DNA of 64,000 nt from Botryotinia globosa (Eukaryota > Ascomycota > Leotiomycetes > Helotiales > Sclerotiniaceae): assembly GCA_014898425.1 (NCBI GenBank), contig RCSZ01000008.1, forward strand, positions 1,685,501 through 1,749,500. Direction: 5' to 3'. The position numbers and the translations under genes were made by a program. Numbering within the stretch: the first letter of the stretch is position 1; each line of letters opens with the position of its first letter. Of this stretch, positions 46,024 to 60,630 are shown piece after piece. The notes below the pieces were generated by a model. The model saw only the letters and a program-made list of their open reading frames with translations, had not been told where the DNA came from and made no database searches.

Positions 46024-47611
46024 AGAATATATGAGATGATCATTGTCGCCGGGGATATATTGACTAGAGCATCAAAAGCACCCAAGTATAAAAGGTGCAT
46101 GGTAATTCATCCATTGAATGCTTGAATGCTTGAATGCTTGAATGCTTGCATATCAAAGTCTAATGAGGTTTGCAAATCTCTACTCCATACCTATCTACCT
46201 ACCTGGTTCATGTTCCCTGTTCTGTTCTTGGTCCTGGTGGTCCCAAAGCGTGTGAGACCTTCTGGAAGCCTTGTCAAACAAGGCTGATTGAGTTGTTTCG
46301 AGGCTTCAGACAAGGCTACCAACCAACATGAAGCTTTTTGAAGTATTTTGGAGAATGATACGAGGAGATGGAGATGACAAGAAAGAGGGAACAGAATAAC
46401 AAACATGCTCATAAGATGCCTAGGATTCACTTCCTAATATGTTAACCGGTATATAGATTAGTCAACATTCATTAGATTATCAGAATCCATACAAGACTTC
46501 ATTAACCTTAATATTTTCAACTACCTAGTACATTCGAACTCTTCAGACTGTGTATATAAGGTGTGATCAGGTGATATGGCATTGGACAAACAAAACATCC
46601 AACCAACCAGAAAGGAATTCCACACATCAATCATCAATGCAATCGAATCGAATCAATCCATCAATCCATTCATTCATTCATTCCATTTTAATAAGATTTT
46701 AACAAGACTGACGTAGTTGTGGTTCATTAGGTAAGCGACATGAGGTATACTGGTATGTCCAATGTAGTGAATATATATTCAGCCTTGAGAGAAAAAACCT
46801 AGGACAGACAAGACAGTAAAAGCGGCGTTGTCAAAAGAGCTTCAAAAGAGCTTCAACAGAGGAAGAGCTTCATCAAAAATTATTAATCCCAATCCCATCC
46901 ATCATCTCTCCAACTTCCTTTCCAACCTTGGAACCCAGATCAAACTCAAAATCCACAACACAATCCCCCCCGTCACCTCCACCCCACCACCACCACCACC
47001 ACCACCACCACAATCACAACCACAACCATAATAATTAAATCCTTCGTTCTGAAGAATTCTCTGGAACTTCAAGAATTCGACAACTCGGAGAGACTTTCTT
47101 CACTACTACCTACCTGCCTACCTCCCTACTTAATACATGTTTCATTAACAGTCTGGTGTCTCCCACCCAGCGTCATCAAATCGGGAAAATCTCCATTTAT
47201 CGATACGGCAAAGTATTGAAAGGCGCCTGCACCGTACCTTTCAATACCATCACTCTTTCGATATCTCCAATTTCTTCACCAAGTACCTCGCACTACATAA
47301 GGAATCAACCCGACCTTGTACACTTTCCACTTTATTTTCTTATTTGCACTTCGTACGAAAAGTTCATCTGCGAGCAGGTAACTAGCCTTGTTTAACTTAC
47401 CCATTTCGCACATTTCGCGCGACGGCACATAGTTGCCTCAAAAGTCAAGTTACTCTCACGGCGCAAACGCATCAAACGCCATCTACCTACAGTTGGTCTG
47501 GCCATATATCGCCACACTTCTTTTTTGAGTCGTCAAGAAATACAATACCTGTAGAGGTAGTGGAGGGGGTCGTTTTCATTTACCTGCGGTTTTGCCGCGC
47601 CTGCCGTCATC

Positions 47612-50600
47612 ATGGTCAGAATAATCAAGACAATACAGCCCAAGCATGTTGAAACCTTAGTAAGTGCCTTTTTTCCCCTCCTTTTGATCAACATGCATAG
47701 TCAAGCTGACCCATATGTTTAGTCTCCCTTCGTCAGCGAATTCGGAAAAACCGCATGCTCCATATCTCTGCCCCTCCTCCCACAACATCTCGCAGAATTT
47801 CCTACAAGATGGCCTTTTCCCCGTGGCGACCTTTATCATTGGATCTCTGTCTTGAATCGCTTCGATGTGATACTTGAAAGATTTTGCACAACATATCAAT
47901 TAGCTGATGGTCCTCAAAAGGTGGATTTCGGTTGTGAAATGCTGAAGTCGAATGTAGGAGCAGCCGCGGATGATACGAAGACCTACGACCTGTTGGAGTT
48001 GGGCTATGGAGAAGATGGAGATAGACAATTGATCGAGGCGATCTTGAAGTTTTCAAAGATGCTTCTGGAAAATTGTGGCAATCGCAGTATTTATTCCAGC
48101 AGCCCGCATCTGGGGAGCTTGCTCAATACTACGTCTTTGTCATTACTCGAGAATACTCTTCTTGTTACGTCCCAATTAGCGCAGAGATACAACTCTGCTA
48201 TGAAGCGTGTTGGATCTGCTAGGAGTACCAAGCATCTATTGGCTGAGCATTACAATATCGATCTCAACAGAGTTCTTCAGCTGGCACTGCCTTTCAGCAA
48301 GACTACCACTAGTACTCCAAGCTCGGGACACCCAACAACACCCAATCCCACAACGCCTGGAGCAAAAGGCAAGGAGAAGGACAAGGCCTATTTCAACCTT
48401 CCAGTAAGCCCGAAGAATTCAACAACTGTTGTCTATGCAAATGATCTTGTTTCCATTTACAAAGGCGGATCGGGGGTCAGTACAAACACGAAGAGTCCTC
48501 GTAGGAGTTCAGTTAATACTGCTTCACCTCAATCGCAAGCAAGCTGGGATGAATGGGGCGATGTCAGAATGACTTATTATCCTAAAGCCAAGACGGAATC
48601 CGAGCCGGCCAGTAATGCCTTGAAGCCAGTCGAGACTGTTCCTGTCCCTTCTGGACAACCGCCCGTTACTCCGACACCTGTTCGCAGATCATCTAACCTT
48701 GGCCCGAACGCTCAACGCGCGAATAGATCGTCGACAACTGAAGAAACATCCCCGGTATTGGCACGTACCCCAACAATGCCTGCGGATGACTCTCAACGAC
48801 AGAATGCTAAAGTCATAGAGATTTCTTCAGCAAAGCTCAGATCCACAGATATCTATTCTTTGATGGAGGAGTATAGTTTGGACCTTCCCCAAGATCTGCA
48901 ATATGAGTTATTTACAAAGATTCGAATTGCAAAAGCTCTCATCTCTTCATTGGAGACTCGACAACAGGCTCTCGTGATTAGAATGCTTGCTGTTGCAAAC
49001 ATGGCTAATGTCTACGCCGAACCAGTCTTCCTCGAGAATATCATGAAACAAGATAGCGACGAGCCAAAGCGTTTACAATTCATCTATCAAGTTGCTGATT
49101 TGGTGCACCCACCGGCCGAAGGTGACATCGCTGTCTCTACATACATGCAAACACTGGCATTTTCAACGCTCGAGGCTATCGCGGGCATCTCATCAAAATT
49201 TCAAGATGTCTGCAAGGCTTTGAACACTACCATAAATCACGGAGTAATGTTGTATGTCATCCGCAAAGCTGTAGCCGAGATGGCTGTGGAAGATCTCGGT
49301 GACAAATTGACAGAAAAGGACCAGTGGCGAAATGCTTTATTCTCACTCATGACCAGTCTCTGCCAATATCCCCGCACTGCAGAGGGTCTTGTCACAGCTG
49401 GCTTGATACCTATCATGATCGAAATTCTTGGACTTCGCACCACTGTGGCTCAGCGTTATCAACCGAAAACTTTGTCATTTCTGGACAACGTAGTTTATAG
49501 TGCTCGTGAAGCCTTCCAGATATTAGTCAATGCAAATGGCCTTGATCGAGTTTCTGATCTGATTGTTCACGAGACCACAGTTGCCTCAGGCATTGCAGAA
49601 TCCGGCAATGTAATGCCAGTCGAACATCGTTCACCATCTACTGACTATGAAGTCCCTTTCTATCAACAACAAATCTTGAAATGGCTATTCAAATTCATTC
49701 ATCATATGATGTCATCTGCAAACAGTTACGGAGGTAACTTTGATCGTATCTTGCGCAACCTCATCGATTCTTCACAACTGCTTGGTAGCTTGCGTCAAAT
49801 CATTGGAAACGGCCGCTGCTTTGGTTCTATTGTCTGGACTAATGCCGTTGGCATTCTGAATGGTTTTATCAATAATGAGCCCACGAGTTTTGCAATCATT
49901 GCAGAAGCTGGTTTGAGCAAGGGATTTCTCGAGGCGGTCACCGGTAGTCCACTTGTGTTACCATCAGCCAAGGAACCCAAGGAAGAAAAAGAGGTTAGGA
50001 GGCGGCGAAGTAGTTCTGCACGCATCCCTCTCGAAGGACCTGATGGGGATGTCGCATCATCTGATGATGAAGAGGAAGATTATGACGACGACGATGACGA
50101 CGATGATGATGATGGACCTCTTTTTGATCTCACTACCACACAACCGCCAACGCTAGCGATGCTTCAAGCTCCCCGAGATGGCCCTCTTGCCCGCGGCATC
50201 ATGCCAACCCAAGAGACCATCAATATCATCCCTCAGGCATTTAGTGCGCTTTGTTTGAATAACACTGGTATGAAGATGTTCCGAGCCTCTCATGCTCTGC
50301 GCTCATTCTTCGAGATATTCGAGAGCCCTGAGCATGTCAAATGCATGGAGTCCAACGGAGAGTTACCATCTAGTTTAGGCGCCAATTTTGATGAGTTGGC
50401 ACGTCACCACCCAACTCTCAAGGGCGAGATCATCAATGCCATCCTTGTTATGGTCGTCCGAGTTGGATATTTATGCAAAACAAAGGCAGAGAAAGATAGA
50501 GCTGGCGCTAAATTGTGGGAACACGATTCCGCCGGTAATGTCATTGCACTAGGCGCCGCTTCAAGCAGTCCCTCGGATGCGAAAGGAAAGGGCAAAGCTG

Positions 50601-53600
50601 TCGATAGTGGCAGTGACGTTGAGATGCGCGATGCCGATGACACTGCGTCCACTCCGGTATCAACTAAAGAACCCGACATCTCCATGACACCATACATTAC
50701 TTCTGTCGCTTCTTTCCTTGCTACGGTATTAAACAACTCATCGGTTCGCAGCGAATTTTGTGCTAGAGGTGGAATTGAGTATGTGCTTGATCTCGCCGAA
50801 TCCCAAAGCCTGCCAGCAAATTTTGGAGACGGAATTTCTTCGCGAAATCTGCAGAATGTTATTGCTCTTCTCGCCGAGCAGAAACCATATCTCGTGATTC
50901 CATCTCTTTTGAAACGAGCTCAGGCTGCCGCAGATGTTCTTGAGCCTTTTGCCAAACATGATCTCAGCACATCTTTCTTTGCTCCATTTGTGGACAGTCA
51001 AAGTCATGAGCATGCCGACGAAAAGATATTGGCTCAAGGCACTGCTTTCGCGAAAGCTTTTGTCAATGTTCATTCTTTAGTAGCCAATTTAACCGCTTCC
51101 ATACAGGGATCTCCATACAGTCACAGGAATACCCCATCCGGCTTCAACTCTATGAATTTCGCTGATCACTACAACCGTTTGATTCAAACTCTTGGCCCTA
51201 TTCTAGGCGCTTCTCTCAAGGAAGAAATATTGTTGCAGAGACTTGTTCCACAGAGCTGGCAACAAATACCAGCAGCACGAATCAGGGATAATGGAATCAG
51301 TGACATGATCCCAGACAATGTCGCTAGTAGCGAACCATCTCCGCCTGCTGCAAACGTTGCAACATCAGCTGTCGAACCTGACTCTTCATCTCCGTCCGTT
51401 GATGTTACGGCATTGCCTGTTGCGTTGCAAGCAGAGCTTGCGAATGCAAATTCCACTTCGGATAGTACACCCGTGAAGCCAGCGAGTCAATCAACCCAGA
51501 ACGCTTCAGAACTTCAGAGCCTCGCAGCTCTGAACAACTCTGCTCAATTCCGGAACTTTGGCACGTTGCGCTACCTCCTTGGTAGAATGCCTCGAGTCAT
51601 TGGTACATTTTTCCAGAACGTTGGCAAGGTCCTTCTTAGTAGGAGGAATCCTGATCCATACTACAGGCAAAATCATACCACTATCGCCGAAGCTTTGGCT
51701 GAGTCTGTGCTCAAACAACTGGCACGTCCAGGTGATGACAATAGTATCGGCAACCACTCCTATTGGATCGGATTGTTGCACGTATTGAAAGATATGTTAG
51801 TCGACTGTAAGTACCACTTTCTAGTTCTTCCCCCAAAAATGATCATGACTAATAATGCAATCTAGCCTCACGTCATGCAGATCGTCAGATCCAAACCATT
51901 AGTATTGTCTTGCAAGCTTTCAAGGAGCGTTCTGGATTTACCACCCTGAATCGCATTCTAGAAGCTTTTACTTCCGAAATCCGTGCTGGCAATAGCAACT
52001 CAAACGAGCAACCAGCGGAAAATAAGCCATCGGAAAAGACCGTCAAGTTTAATTTGGCGACCATTGGTGCCAAACAGGTTCTTTCCTTGTATGCAATTCT
52101 TGTCAATTCCAAGCATATCATAGAAGTTCCGCAAACTGTGGCTATGATACCTCGCAGTGAACGGGATCGCGATCGTTCCCGATCTGACTCTTTCACGCCC
52201 GGCCAGTTCGTGGTAGAGCTTCGCATGGCAATTCTTCCTACTATCCGAGGCTTGTGGGAATCTGATTTGATTGAAAAAGCCCCGAGCCAAATATCAGAGA
52301 AACTCATTGAAGTAATTCGTACTATTGCCTCAACTGAAGGTGAAACTGGAGCTATCAAGAGAACTACTGAAAATCAATCGGCTCGACAGCCAAAATCTCT
52401 CCGAAAGGCCTTCAAGATCAATTCTGACAGTGTGACCACGCTCAAAGAACAAGGCTATGACGAAGACTTAGCCAAGGAAGCCCTGTATCGCTGCTTCAAT
52501 AATCTTACCAATTCAACTGACTATTGTAAGGAACACAAGAGAGAAAGAACTCGCGGGCGCTGTCCAATTCCTGACGATGATATCGAGGTTGCTCCTGAGC
52601 CTGTTGGTAACTCTAGACCTTCAAGTGGATCCACTGGAACAGCAAGTCCAAATGAGCAACCCGTTGCCGTTGATCCTACCCAAACGGATGTAACAGCGAT
52701 CATTAACTCACTTCAAACAGTAGCTGCAGCTCCGACATCCGGTCAAGTAGGCGCCCCTGAGCCAGCAAACGATCCTTTCACACCTCAGGGCTTTAATCGC
52801 ATGATGAACCAACTCGCCCCTGGCTACGAGAACGGCGCCGGATCAAGCGCGCCTCGTGAAAGTTCTGCGTTGAAGCCTACGCAATCTATCAAGGTCGAAG
52901 AGCCGCCTTTCAAGCAAGTCACTGTTGATGACTTGAATGATGAACGAAAGCTTATTCGAGATAATTTGATTGATAAGTGCTTAGATGTCATCAACGCTCA
53001 TGGCGATGTTACCTTTGAAATATCTGACTTGATTACTACCGTAGTCAATAAATCTCCAGATCACTCGGGACTGAGGAAGATTGTCGCCGAAACACTTGTC
53101 GTTGCTCTAATGTCATTCGCAGGTGCTGAGGATGTCCGCACAGAGGGTAATAAGATTGCTGCATATGCTCATCTATTGGCGTTAATGTTGCGTGAAAAGC
53201 AATTTTACGCTGCTGCATTGGGAGAGCTCAAGGAAAATCTCCCTACTTTGCTCAGTTTCGTCAAGTTATCTCCTTCGCATTCCGCTGAGGAACCATCACC
53301 TTGGATCGCACAGATTCTTCTGATTGTTGAAATGCTTTTGAGCGAAGACGCCAAGCCAAGAAAGGCTAAGTGGACACCACCAAAAGATGAAAATGAAAAG
53401 GTTGTGGCGCCTGTCCTTGAGCATGTAGAGCTCGCAGTATCCGATGAAGAAAGAACTCAACTTTTAGAGTCTATCCTGGATGTCCTTCCACGAATTGGAA
53501 GAGAAGAATCCCTCGCACTTGCTGTACTTCGAATCCTTGTCATATTGACACGTACCCGCTCAGTTGCGCAGGGCATGGGTGAGAAGAAAAACATCCAGCG

Positions 53601-56600
53601 ATTGTTTGTTATGGCAAAGCAGCTTGCAGGGGCCAGTTCAACTCGTATTCACAGCCCTCTTTTGCTCATCCTCAGACACATAGTTGAGGACGACGAGACC
53701 ATCAAACAGATCATGCGGTCGGATATCAAGGCATTATTTGATCACAATGTTCGACCACAGCGATCCCCAGTTGACCTTCAATTATACTTGAGAGGATTGC
53801 AACACCTTGCCAATCGTGCCCCGGCACTATTTGTTCAAGTAACTAACGAGATGGTCAAATTTACAGGATGGCCTTTCCCATCGTCTGAACCGTCAGCTCG
53901 GGCACCATCGTTAGTTCTCAAGGGTGATCCTCCAAGTGAAAGTCCATCCACTGCCAAGGTTTCTGAAGATGCCGTCCAGCCAACCGTACAAGCCACAGAA
54001 GACCTCACACTTCAAGATCTTAAACCATCTACTGAGGTTATTGATACTGACATGCCGGATGTTGCAAAGGCAGTGTCTCCAGAGTATAAAACACCTGTAG
54101 TCGAGAATCCAGATGGTGTCATTCACTTCCTACTATGTGAGCTCTTGAATTATAAAGATGTGGAAGACAAAGATCGTCCAACCACTAGTCATGTCGACAA
54201 GTCTACTTCGCCTCAACATGGAGATGTCGCCATGGTTGGTGCACCATCCGTACCTGACTCACCTGTACCCAAAGATGGGCAATCTACCCAGGAGTCCGCA
54301 AAACAGGAATTCAAAGGCGAGGAGCATCCCATCTACATTTACAGATGCTTCCTGCTGCAATGTCTCACAGAACTTCTGGCTGCTTACAATAGAACTAAGA
54401 TTGAGTTCATTAATTTCAAGCGTAGCGCGCCTCCTCAAGCAATGACGCCTTCTAAGCCTCGATCCAGTGTGCTTCACTATCTTCTTTCGGATCTTTTACC
54501 CATTGGAACACTGGATTACCCAGAAACCACCACTATTCGTAAGAAGCTAACCACATCCCACTGGGCCGACTCTGTTATCACTGCTCTATTGAACAAGACT
54601 GGAGAACAAATCCTTGATAAGCTACGAGAGCAAAGTGATGGAGAGGATGAGCCTGATCTCTTGTTCGTTCGGCGTTTTGTCCTAGAGAATATTCTCAAGG
54701 CTTACAAAGACGCAAGCGCTTCCACCGAACCTCTTGAGATTAAATATGCCAGAATGCTCTCACTTGCCGATCTCATGATGCATATTATGACGGGAAAGGA
54801 GAATTTAGGAACTGCAGATACTTCTGTCAGCAAGAGATCCCAGATGCAACTCAAGCGTATTATGTACGAGAAAGGATATATTGCAGCCTTGACTGCTTCG
54901 GTAGCAGACATTGATCTCAACTTTCCTGGCGCCAAGCGAGCTGTCAAATATATCCTGCGGCCCCTAAAGCAGCTCACTCATCACGCTATCTATCTTAGTG
55001 AAAATGCACTTATATCTTCACCTCCAGGACAAGCTGACGATGACGATATTGAGTCTGCTACTTCAGTGTCGGATCTCGAAGACGACCGAGAAGAGACCCC
55101 TGATTTATTCCGGAACTCGACTTTGGGTATGTTTGAGCAAGGGGAAGAGGGCGATACATCATCTGATTCCGAAGATGGTAAGTGTAGACAATCATCCTAC
55201 TGAATATACAAAGGCTAATCATTGTAGATGACGAGGACATGTACGAAGGTGAATACGATGATGGTATGGAATATGAAGAGGAAATGGAGCAAGACGACGA
55301 GGAGAATGTCAGCGATGAAGATGATGAAGATGGCATGGGTCCTATCGAAGGTCTTTCTGGCGATCATGGTGTCGATGTCGAAGTCATCATGGAAGACGAA
55401 GATGAAGATGACGACGACGACGACGATGATGATGACGATGATAGCGACGATGACGATGACGATGACGAGCATGGTTCTGACGGTATGGAGGAAGATGATG
55501 CTCGTATCGAAATTCTCGATGAAGCCGGAAATGTCCAAGAGCTTGCGGAAGACGAAGATATCGATGACTGGGAGAGCGAAAACGATGAGGACATGCAGGA
55601 AGACGACGAAGAAGATTTCGAAGAAGGCTACGAAGGACCAGGAGGAGACAACGAAGACGCACACGTCCATTCTCATTCCATGGGTGACATGGGCCCCATT
55701 GGCAACCTTGTTCGTGTGCTTGCCGGCGCTGGTGATGAAGAAGATGCCGTTGAAATGCTTCAACGTCTGGAAGAAGAAGGTGTTGGTGATCCGGAAGATG
55801 ACGAGGAAGAACCTTTGGGTGAATACATGGAAGAAATCGAAGAAGAAGGTAAGCTTCAAAGTAGCTTCATCGGCCTTGAAAGATCCGCCTATGAAGATTT
55901 ACTAACTTGCCACAGAAGATGAAGACGACGAGGATGATATGGATGAAGAGATGCTTTTTGAGCACGCATACCCAGGTCAGTCTAATATCAGACCAAGTTC
56001 TATGGTCCGACTAATAAATCAAGCGGATGGCCCTGGTCCTATCTTTGGTTGGGAAGGAGATGTTGAGCCTCCAATGGTCATCAGCCACCGTGGACATCAA
56101 GGCCGACATCGCCATGCATTCCCCAGTCCTTTCCCATTCCTTCCCGGAGGTTCGCGCGATCCACTTGGTGGTAGGTTACAACTCTTAGAATCAGAACTTA
56201 TGAGCAGTTTTCTCGCAGAAAGACAAGCCGTCTTGGACCTGGCGGCAATCGAGGATGGCCTTCAAAGACAGAATAGGACTGATAGACTTGTAGTACCAGA
56301 TTTCCGTTACCGAGCACATAGATCCGGCGCTCCACCCCCGTATTCCACAGATGACGGCACAAATCCTCTACTCCAACGTAATGGCCCAAGCGCTTCAAGC
56401 AGACCTGGCCATCGAGGACCTCAAATCGGCAGCTGGATTCAAGCACCGGGACCCGGCGGCAGCTTAATAGACATGAGTAGCGTTCTTGGCGGACGTGCTT
56501 TCGGTGATAGCCCCGAACAAATCCTTGACATGATCAGATCCTTACGTATCCCAGGATCAATCGCTCGTAATGGACAAGCTTTACAGTTTCATATTACCGC

Positions 56601-59600
56601 TGGTCCTGGTCAGTTGCCTAGAGAACTCGAAGCCATGTTTGGAACACGCCGTCCTCGTAACGACAATCACCGCGATACCAGCGAGCCTGGAAGTGCTACA
56701 TCTTTCTCTACTCAATGTACAGCCGCAAGATGGTCAGAGGAGTCTAAGCTACTCTTTGGACCAAGCAATGTTGAGAACGCCCAAGAGCTTAAGAATGAAA
56801 TCATGGCAGCGCTCGTACCTCCTGCCATTGAAGCTGACAAAGTTCTCAAGGCAGCCGAACTGGAACGAATCCGCGCACTAGAAGAAGAAAAGAAAAAGCG
56901 ATTGGAAGCAGAAAAGCTGGCTAGGGAAGCCAAGGAGGCAGAGGAGAAGGCAGCCAGAGAGAAGAAAGAGGCCGAAGAAAAAGAGGCTGCTGAAAGAGCC
57001 GCCGAGATGGCGGCTGCTCAAAGTGCCCGGGCCGATGAACCCATTGAAGAGCCTGTCGAGGCGGATAACGCCAACGCAACTGATGCCATGGAGGGTGTCC
57101 AGAGTGAAATCCCCGGAGCTACCCATGCAGAAGCACAAGAAACAGAGGTTCCAGCTGCTGATCGTCCTCGAGTTATGACCATGATTCGAAACACGCCATA
57201 TGATATCACAGACCTGGGCATTGACGCAGAATTCCTTGCAGAGCTCCCAGAGGATATCCGCGAGGAAGTCATCATGGCTGCCGTTGCCGAGCGACGTCAA
57301 CAAGCCACTGCGACAGGTTCACAGCCAACCGACATTGAACAGGAATTCCTTGACGCCCTCCCAGATGATATTCGAGAGGAAATCATGCAGCAAGAAGCAC
57401 AAGAACGCCGACGTCGCGAACGTAACGAACGACGAGAGGCTGCAGCAGCAGCAGGCGGAGCTCCACCAAATGGAGACATGGATCTTCCCAGTATTCTTGC
57501 AACCTTCCCACCAGCTCTTAGACAAGAAGTTCTGATGGAAGGTGATGAAGATTTCATGGCATCTTTGCCTCCGGACCTCGCTGCCCAAGCGCGTCAATTA
57601 CGCAGAGGTCAGCCAGATCATGCTGGTCACCCTGGACGAGCACCTGTAGGCGTCATTCGTCGCCCAGCTCCTGGTGAAGAAAGTCGAGGGGCTCCTCAGC
57701 AACCAAGAGCTCGTCGGGCGATCGTTCAAATGTTGGACAAACAAGGTATCGCAACACTTTTGCGGTTGATGTTTATTTTTCAACACAGCAGTTTCCGAAG
57801 CACGCTCAACTCAGTTTTGCAAAATGTAGCATTGAACAAGCACAACCGTGCCGAGCTCATTAGCACCCTTCTTCATATCCTTCAGGATGGTAGTGCCGAC
57901 ATGACCGCAATCGAGCGAAGCTTTTCCTATCTGTCCGTCAGAGCCAAGCAACCAAGAGAAAAGGATCCAAAGACTCCAACACAAACTCTTCGACGAACAC
58001 TTACTGGTCTCGGCTCGCTCGCCCAGACAAATTCTGAGGCATCGCCACTCATGGTAGTCCAACAATGCTTGACAGCTTTGGTCTATCTTGCTCAAACCAA
58101 TTTGCATGTCGCATCGTTCTTCTTGACCGAGCACGAGCCATCTGGTGGACTCAAGCGAAGTCTCAGTCGGAAAGGAAAAGGAAAGGATAGCAAAGCCCCA
58201 AGATACGCTCTTAACTCTTTGCTCAGTCTTCTAGATCGTGATTTGATTATGGAGAGTGCAACCATTATGGAACAACTTTCACTCTTACTCAATCTTATCA
58301 CTAGTCCTCTCATTGCGCTAGAACGAAAGCAAAAAGAGGCTGTCGAAGAAGCAGAAAAGGCCAAAGCGAGCGCAACTGCAGCCGAGACAGCTGAGGCAGC
58401 TGAAGCTACTGGTTCCACCGATGCACCCAATCCCGACAACGTTACCGTAGGTGAGAGTGAGTCTACTGAACAACCACCGGTAGCACAAGATGCGACCGCT
58501 CCTGTAGAAAACACTTCCACTGGCTCGACATCTGCTCCAGTACTTCCGGCACTCGTCATTCCTACTAGCTCTGATGCCGGCGAGGTCTCCGTCGTCCCAG
58601 ATGCTGACTCTTCGAAGCCCGAGGATGCTTCTAAGCAAGAGCAGAAGAAAGTGCATGTTTTCACTCCTCCTGTTGTTCCAGAACACAATCTTCGCCTGGT
58701 TACCAATATCTTCTGCTGTGAGTGCAACTCAAAGACCTTCCGCGAGACGTTATCAACCATTAAGAATCTTTCAACGATTCCTGGCGCGAAGGCCATTTTC
58801 GGAAAGGAACTTATCGCCAAGGCTCGAGCATTGGGAGAAGTCATATTAGTAGATCTCGCGGACCTTCTTCCTCAGATCCAAAAAGCTAGAACCGGAACTG
58901 AAATTCAGGGTGTCGCATTAGCCAAGTTCTCACCACCGGCATCCGACCAGCACAAACTTCTACGTGTTCTCACTGCGCTAGATCACTTGTTTGATCCTAA
59001 GCGTGAAAAGAAAGATGATGCAGCCAGTGAAGCAGAGGTTTCCTCTGAGATTATCGAAAAGCAAGATCTCGTGTCTAGCCTCTACGAGAACTCCACCTTT
59101 GGCCCAATGTGGGAGAAATTAAGTGCCTGTCTCAGTACCATTAGGCAACAAGATCACATGCTTAGTGTCGCCACTATTCTGTTACCTTTGATCGAATCCC
59201 TCATGGTTGTTTGCAAGAACACTACCTTGAAAGACACACCACTCAATCGAAGTGCAAAGAATAAGGAAATGGTTCTTGCTAGTCCCGTTCCGGAGTCTCG
59301 AATGGAGAACTTGTTCTTCACGTTTACCGAAGAGCATCGAAAGATTCTGAATGACCTAGTCCGACATACTCCAAAGCTCATGTCTGGCACATTTTCTCTA
59401 TTGGTAAAGAATCCTAAGGTTCTCGAATTTGACAATAAGCGCAACTACTTCAGCCGCAGCATTCACAGCCGAAGTCAAGGTTCTCGTGCTGTTCCTCCAC
59501 TACAATTGTCTGTTCGTCGAGAGCAGGTATTCCACGACTCTTTCAAATCTCTATACTTCCAGACTCCTGATCAAATGAAGTATGGCAAGTTAAGCATTCG

Positions 59601-60630
59601 TTTCCACGGAGAAGAGGGTGTTGATGCAGGCGGAGTTACTCGTGAATGGTTCCAAGTTCTCTCTAGGCAAATGTTCGACCCTGGCTATGCTCTTTTCATC
59701 CCCGTGTCTTCTGACCGTACTACTTTCCATCCAAATCAATTGAGTAGTATCAACGAGGAGCATCTAATGTTCTTCAAATTCATCGGTCGTATCATCGGAA
59801 AGGCATTATACGAAGGTCGTGTTCTTGATTGCCATTTCAGCAGAGCAGTTTACAAACGCATCTTAGGCAAGGCTGTTTCAGTCAAGGACATGGAATCTTT
59901 GGATCCTGACTATTACAAGTCACTCATATGGATGCTTGAGAATGATATCACGGATATCATTACCGAAACCTTCTCCGTCGATAACGACAAATTTGGCGTT
60001 GTCGAGACCATTGACTTTATTGAAGATGGACGCAATGTTCCAGTGACAGAGGAGAACAAGCACGAGTATGTTCGATTGATGGTCGAATGGAAACTTACAG
60101 GATCTGTCAAAGCACAGCTTGATGAATTCTTGAAGGGCTTCCACGATATTATCCCAGCTGAACTGGTCTCGATTTTCAATGAGCAGGAATTAGAGTTGCT
60201 AATCTCTGGACTACCCGAAATTGATGTTGATGACTGGAAGAGTAACACTGAATACCACAATTACTCGGCATCTTCCCCACAAATTCAGTGGTTCTGGCGT
60301 GCCATTCGCTCATTTGACAAAGAAGAGCGAGCCAAGTTGTTGCAATTCGTCACGGGAACCAGCAAAGTACCCCTTAACGGTTTCAAGGAGCTGGAGGGTA
60401 TGAATGGTTTTAGTCGATTCAATATTCACCGAGACTATGGCAACAAAGAAAGACTTCCATCTTCTCATACTTGTTTCAACCGTAAGTTACACTACCTAAA
60501 TCATATATCTAGTTATATGCTAACACAACCTCTAGAACTCGATCTTCCAGAATATGAAAGTTATGAGACCCTTCGCGCTCAAGTTCTGACTGCCATTACA
60601 GCAGGCAGTGAATATTTCGGTTTTGCATAA
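47612..60630 (+). CDS. TOM1: Tom1/HUWE1-family HECT E3 ubiquitin ligase
   Basis: A giant E3 that ubiquitylates excess ribosomal proteins, histones and other clients, mainly nuclear. Exons 47612-47659, 47723-51806, 51866-55177, 55228-55848, 55916-60481 and 60536-60630 give 4241 aa. The N-terminal armadillo-like regions (DUF908 then DUF913) start after FPRGDLYHW and hold the first about 1000 residues, broken by an acidic run at about 745-765. A UBA-like stretch (LKEQGYDEDLAKEAL) lies near 1557. Exon 4 is an extremely acidic block (about 2482-2688). Ubiquitin-binding LP repeats follow (ELPEDIREEV, ALPDDIREEI, FPPALRQEVL) at about 3120-3240. The HECT domain (about 3888-4241) has GEEGVDAGGVTREWF and the catalytic Cys4208 in SSHTCFN, and ends EYFGFA. 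Intron 5 (60482-60535) has no stop and is a multiple of three. The start matches the family N-terminus. Confidence 0.96.

Larger units (their letters stand above)
43688..47611. other. Long divergent intergenic region rich in short tandem repeats
   Basis: No gene is supported in 3.9 kb between the diverging GYP5-like and TOM1 starts. Microsatellites fill it: GGTAGGTG (43841-43888), AGCAGTCAA/ATCA (43971-44062), GTGAGTGA (about 44288-44310), AAATGC (44459-44486), CATCCATA (44766-44806), ATAGTTTT (45191-45411), GAGTATCT (45927-45953), GAATGCTT (46115-46147), CAC (46982-47012). It also holds the 334-bp inverted-repeat unit. The stretch nearest TOM1 is pyrimidine-rich. Confidence 0.6.

Noticed and set aside
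55215..55859. 214-aa antisense frame rich in Phe, Val and Ile
   Set aside because: It is the complement of the TOM1 acidic exon; GAY/GAR codons read backwards give hydrophobic residues.
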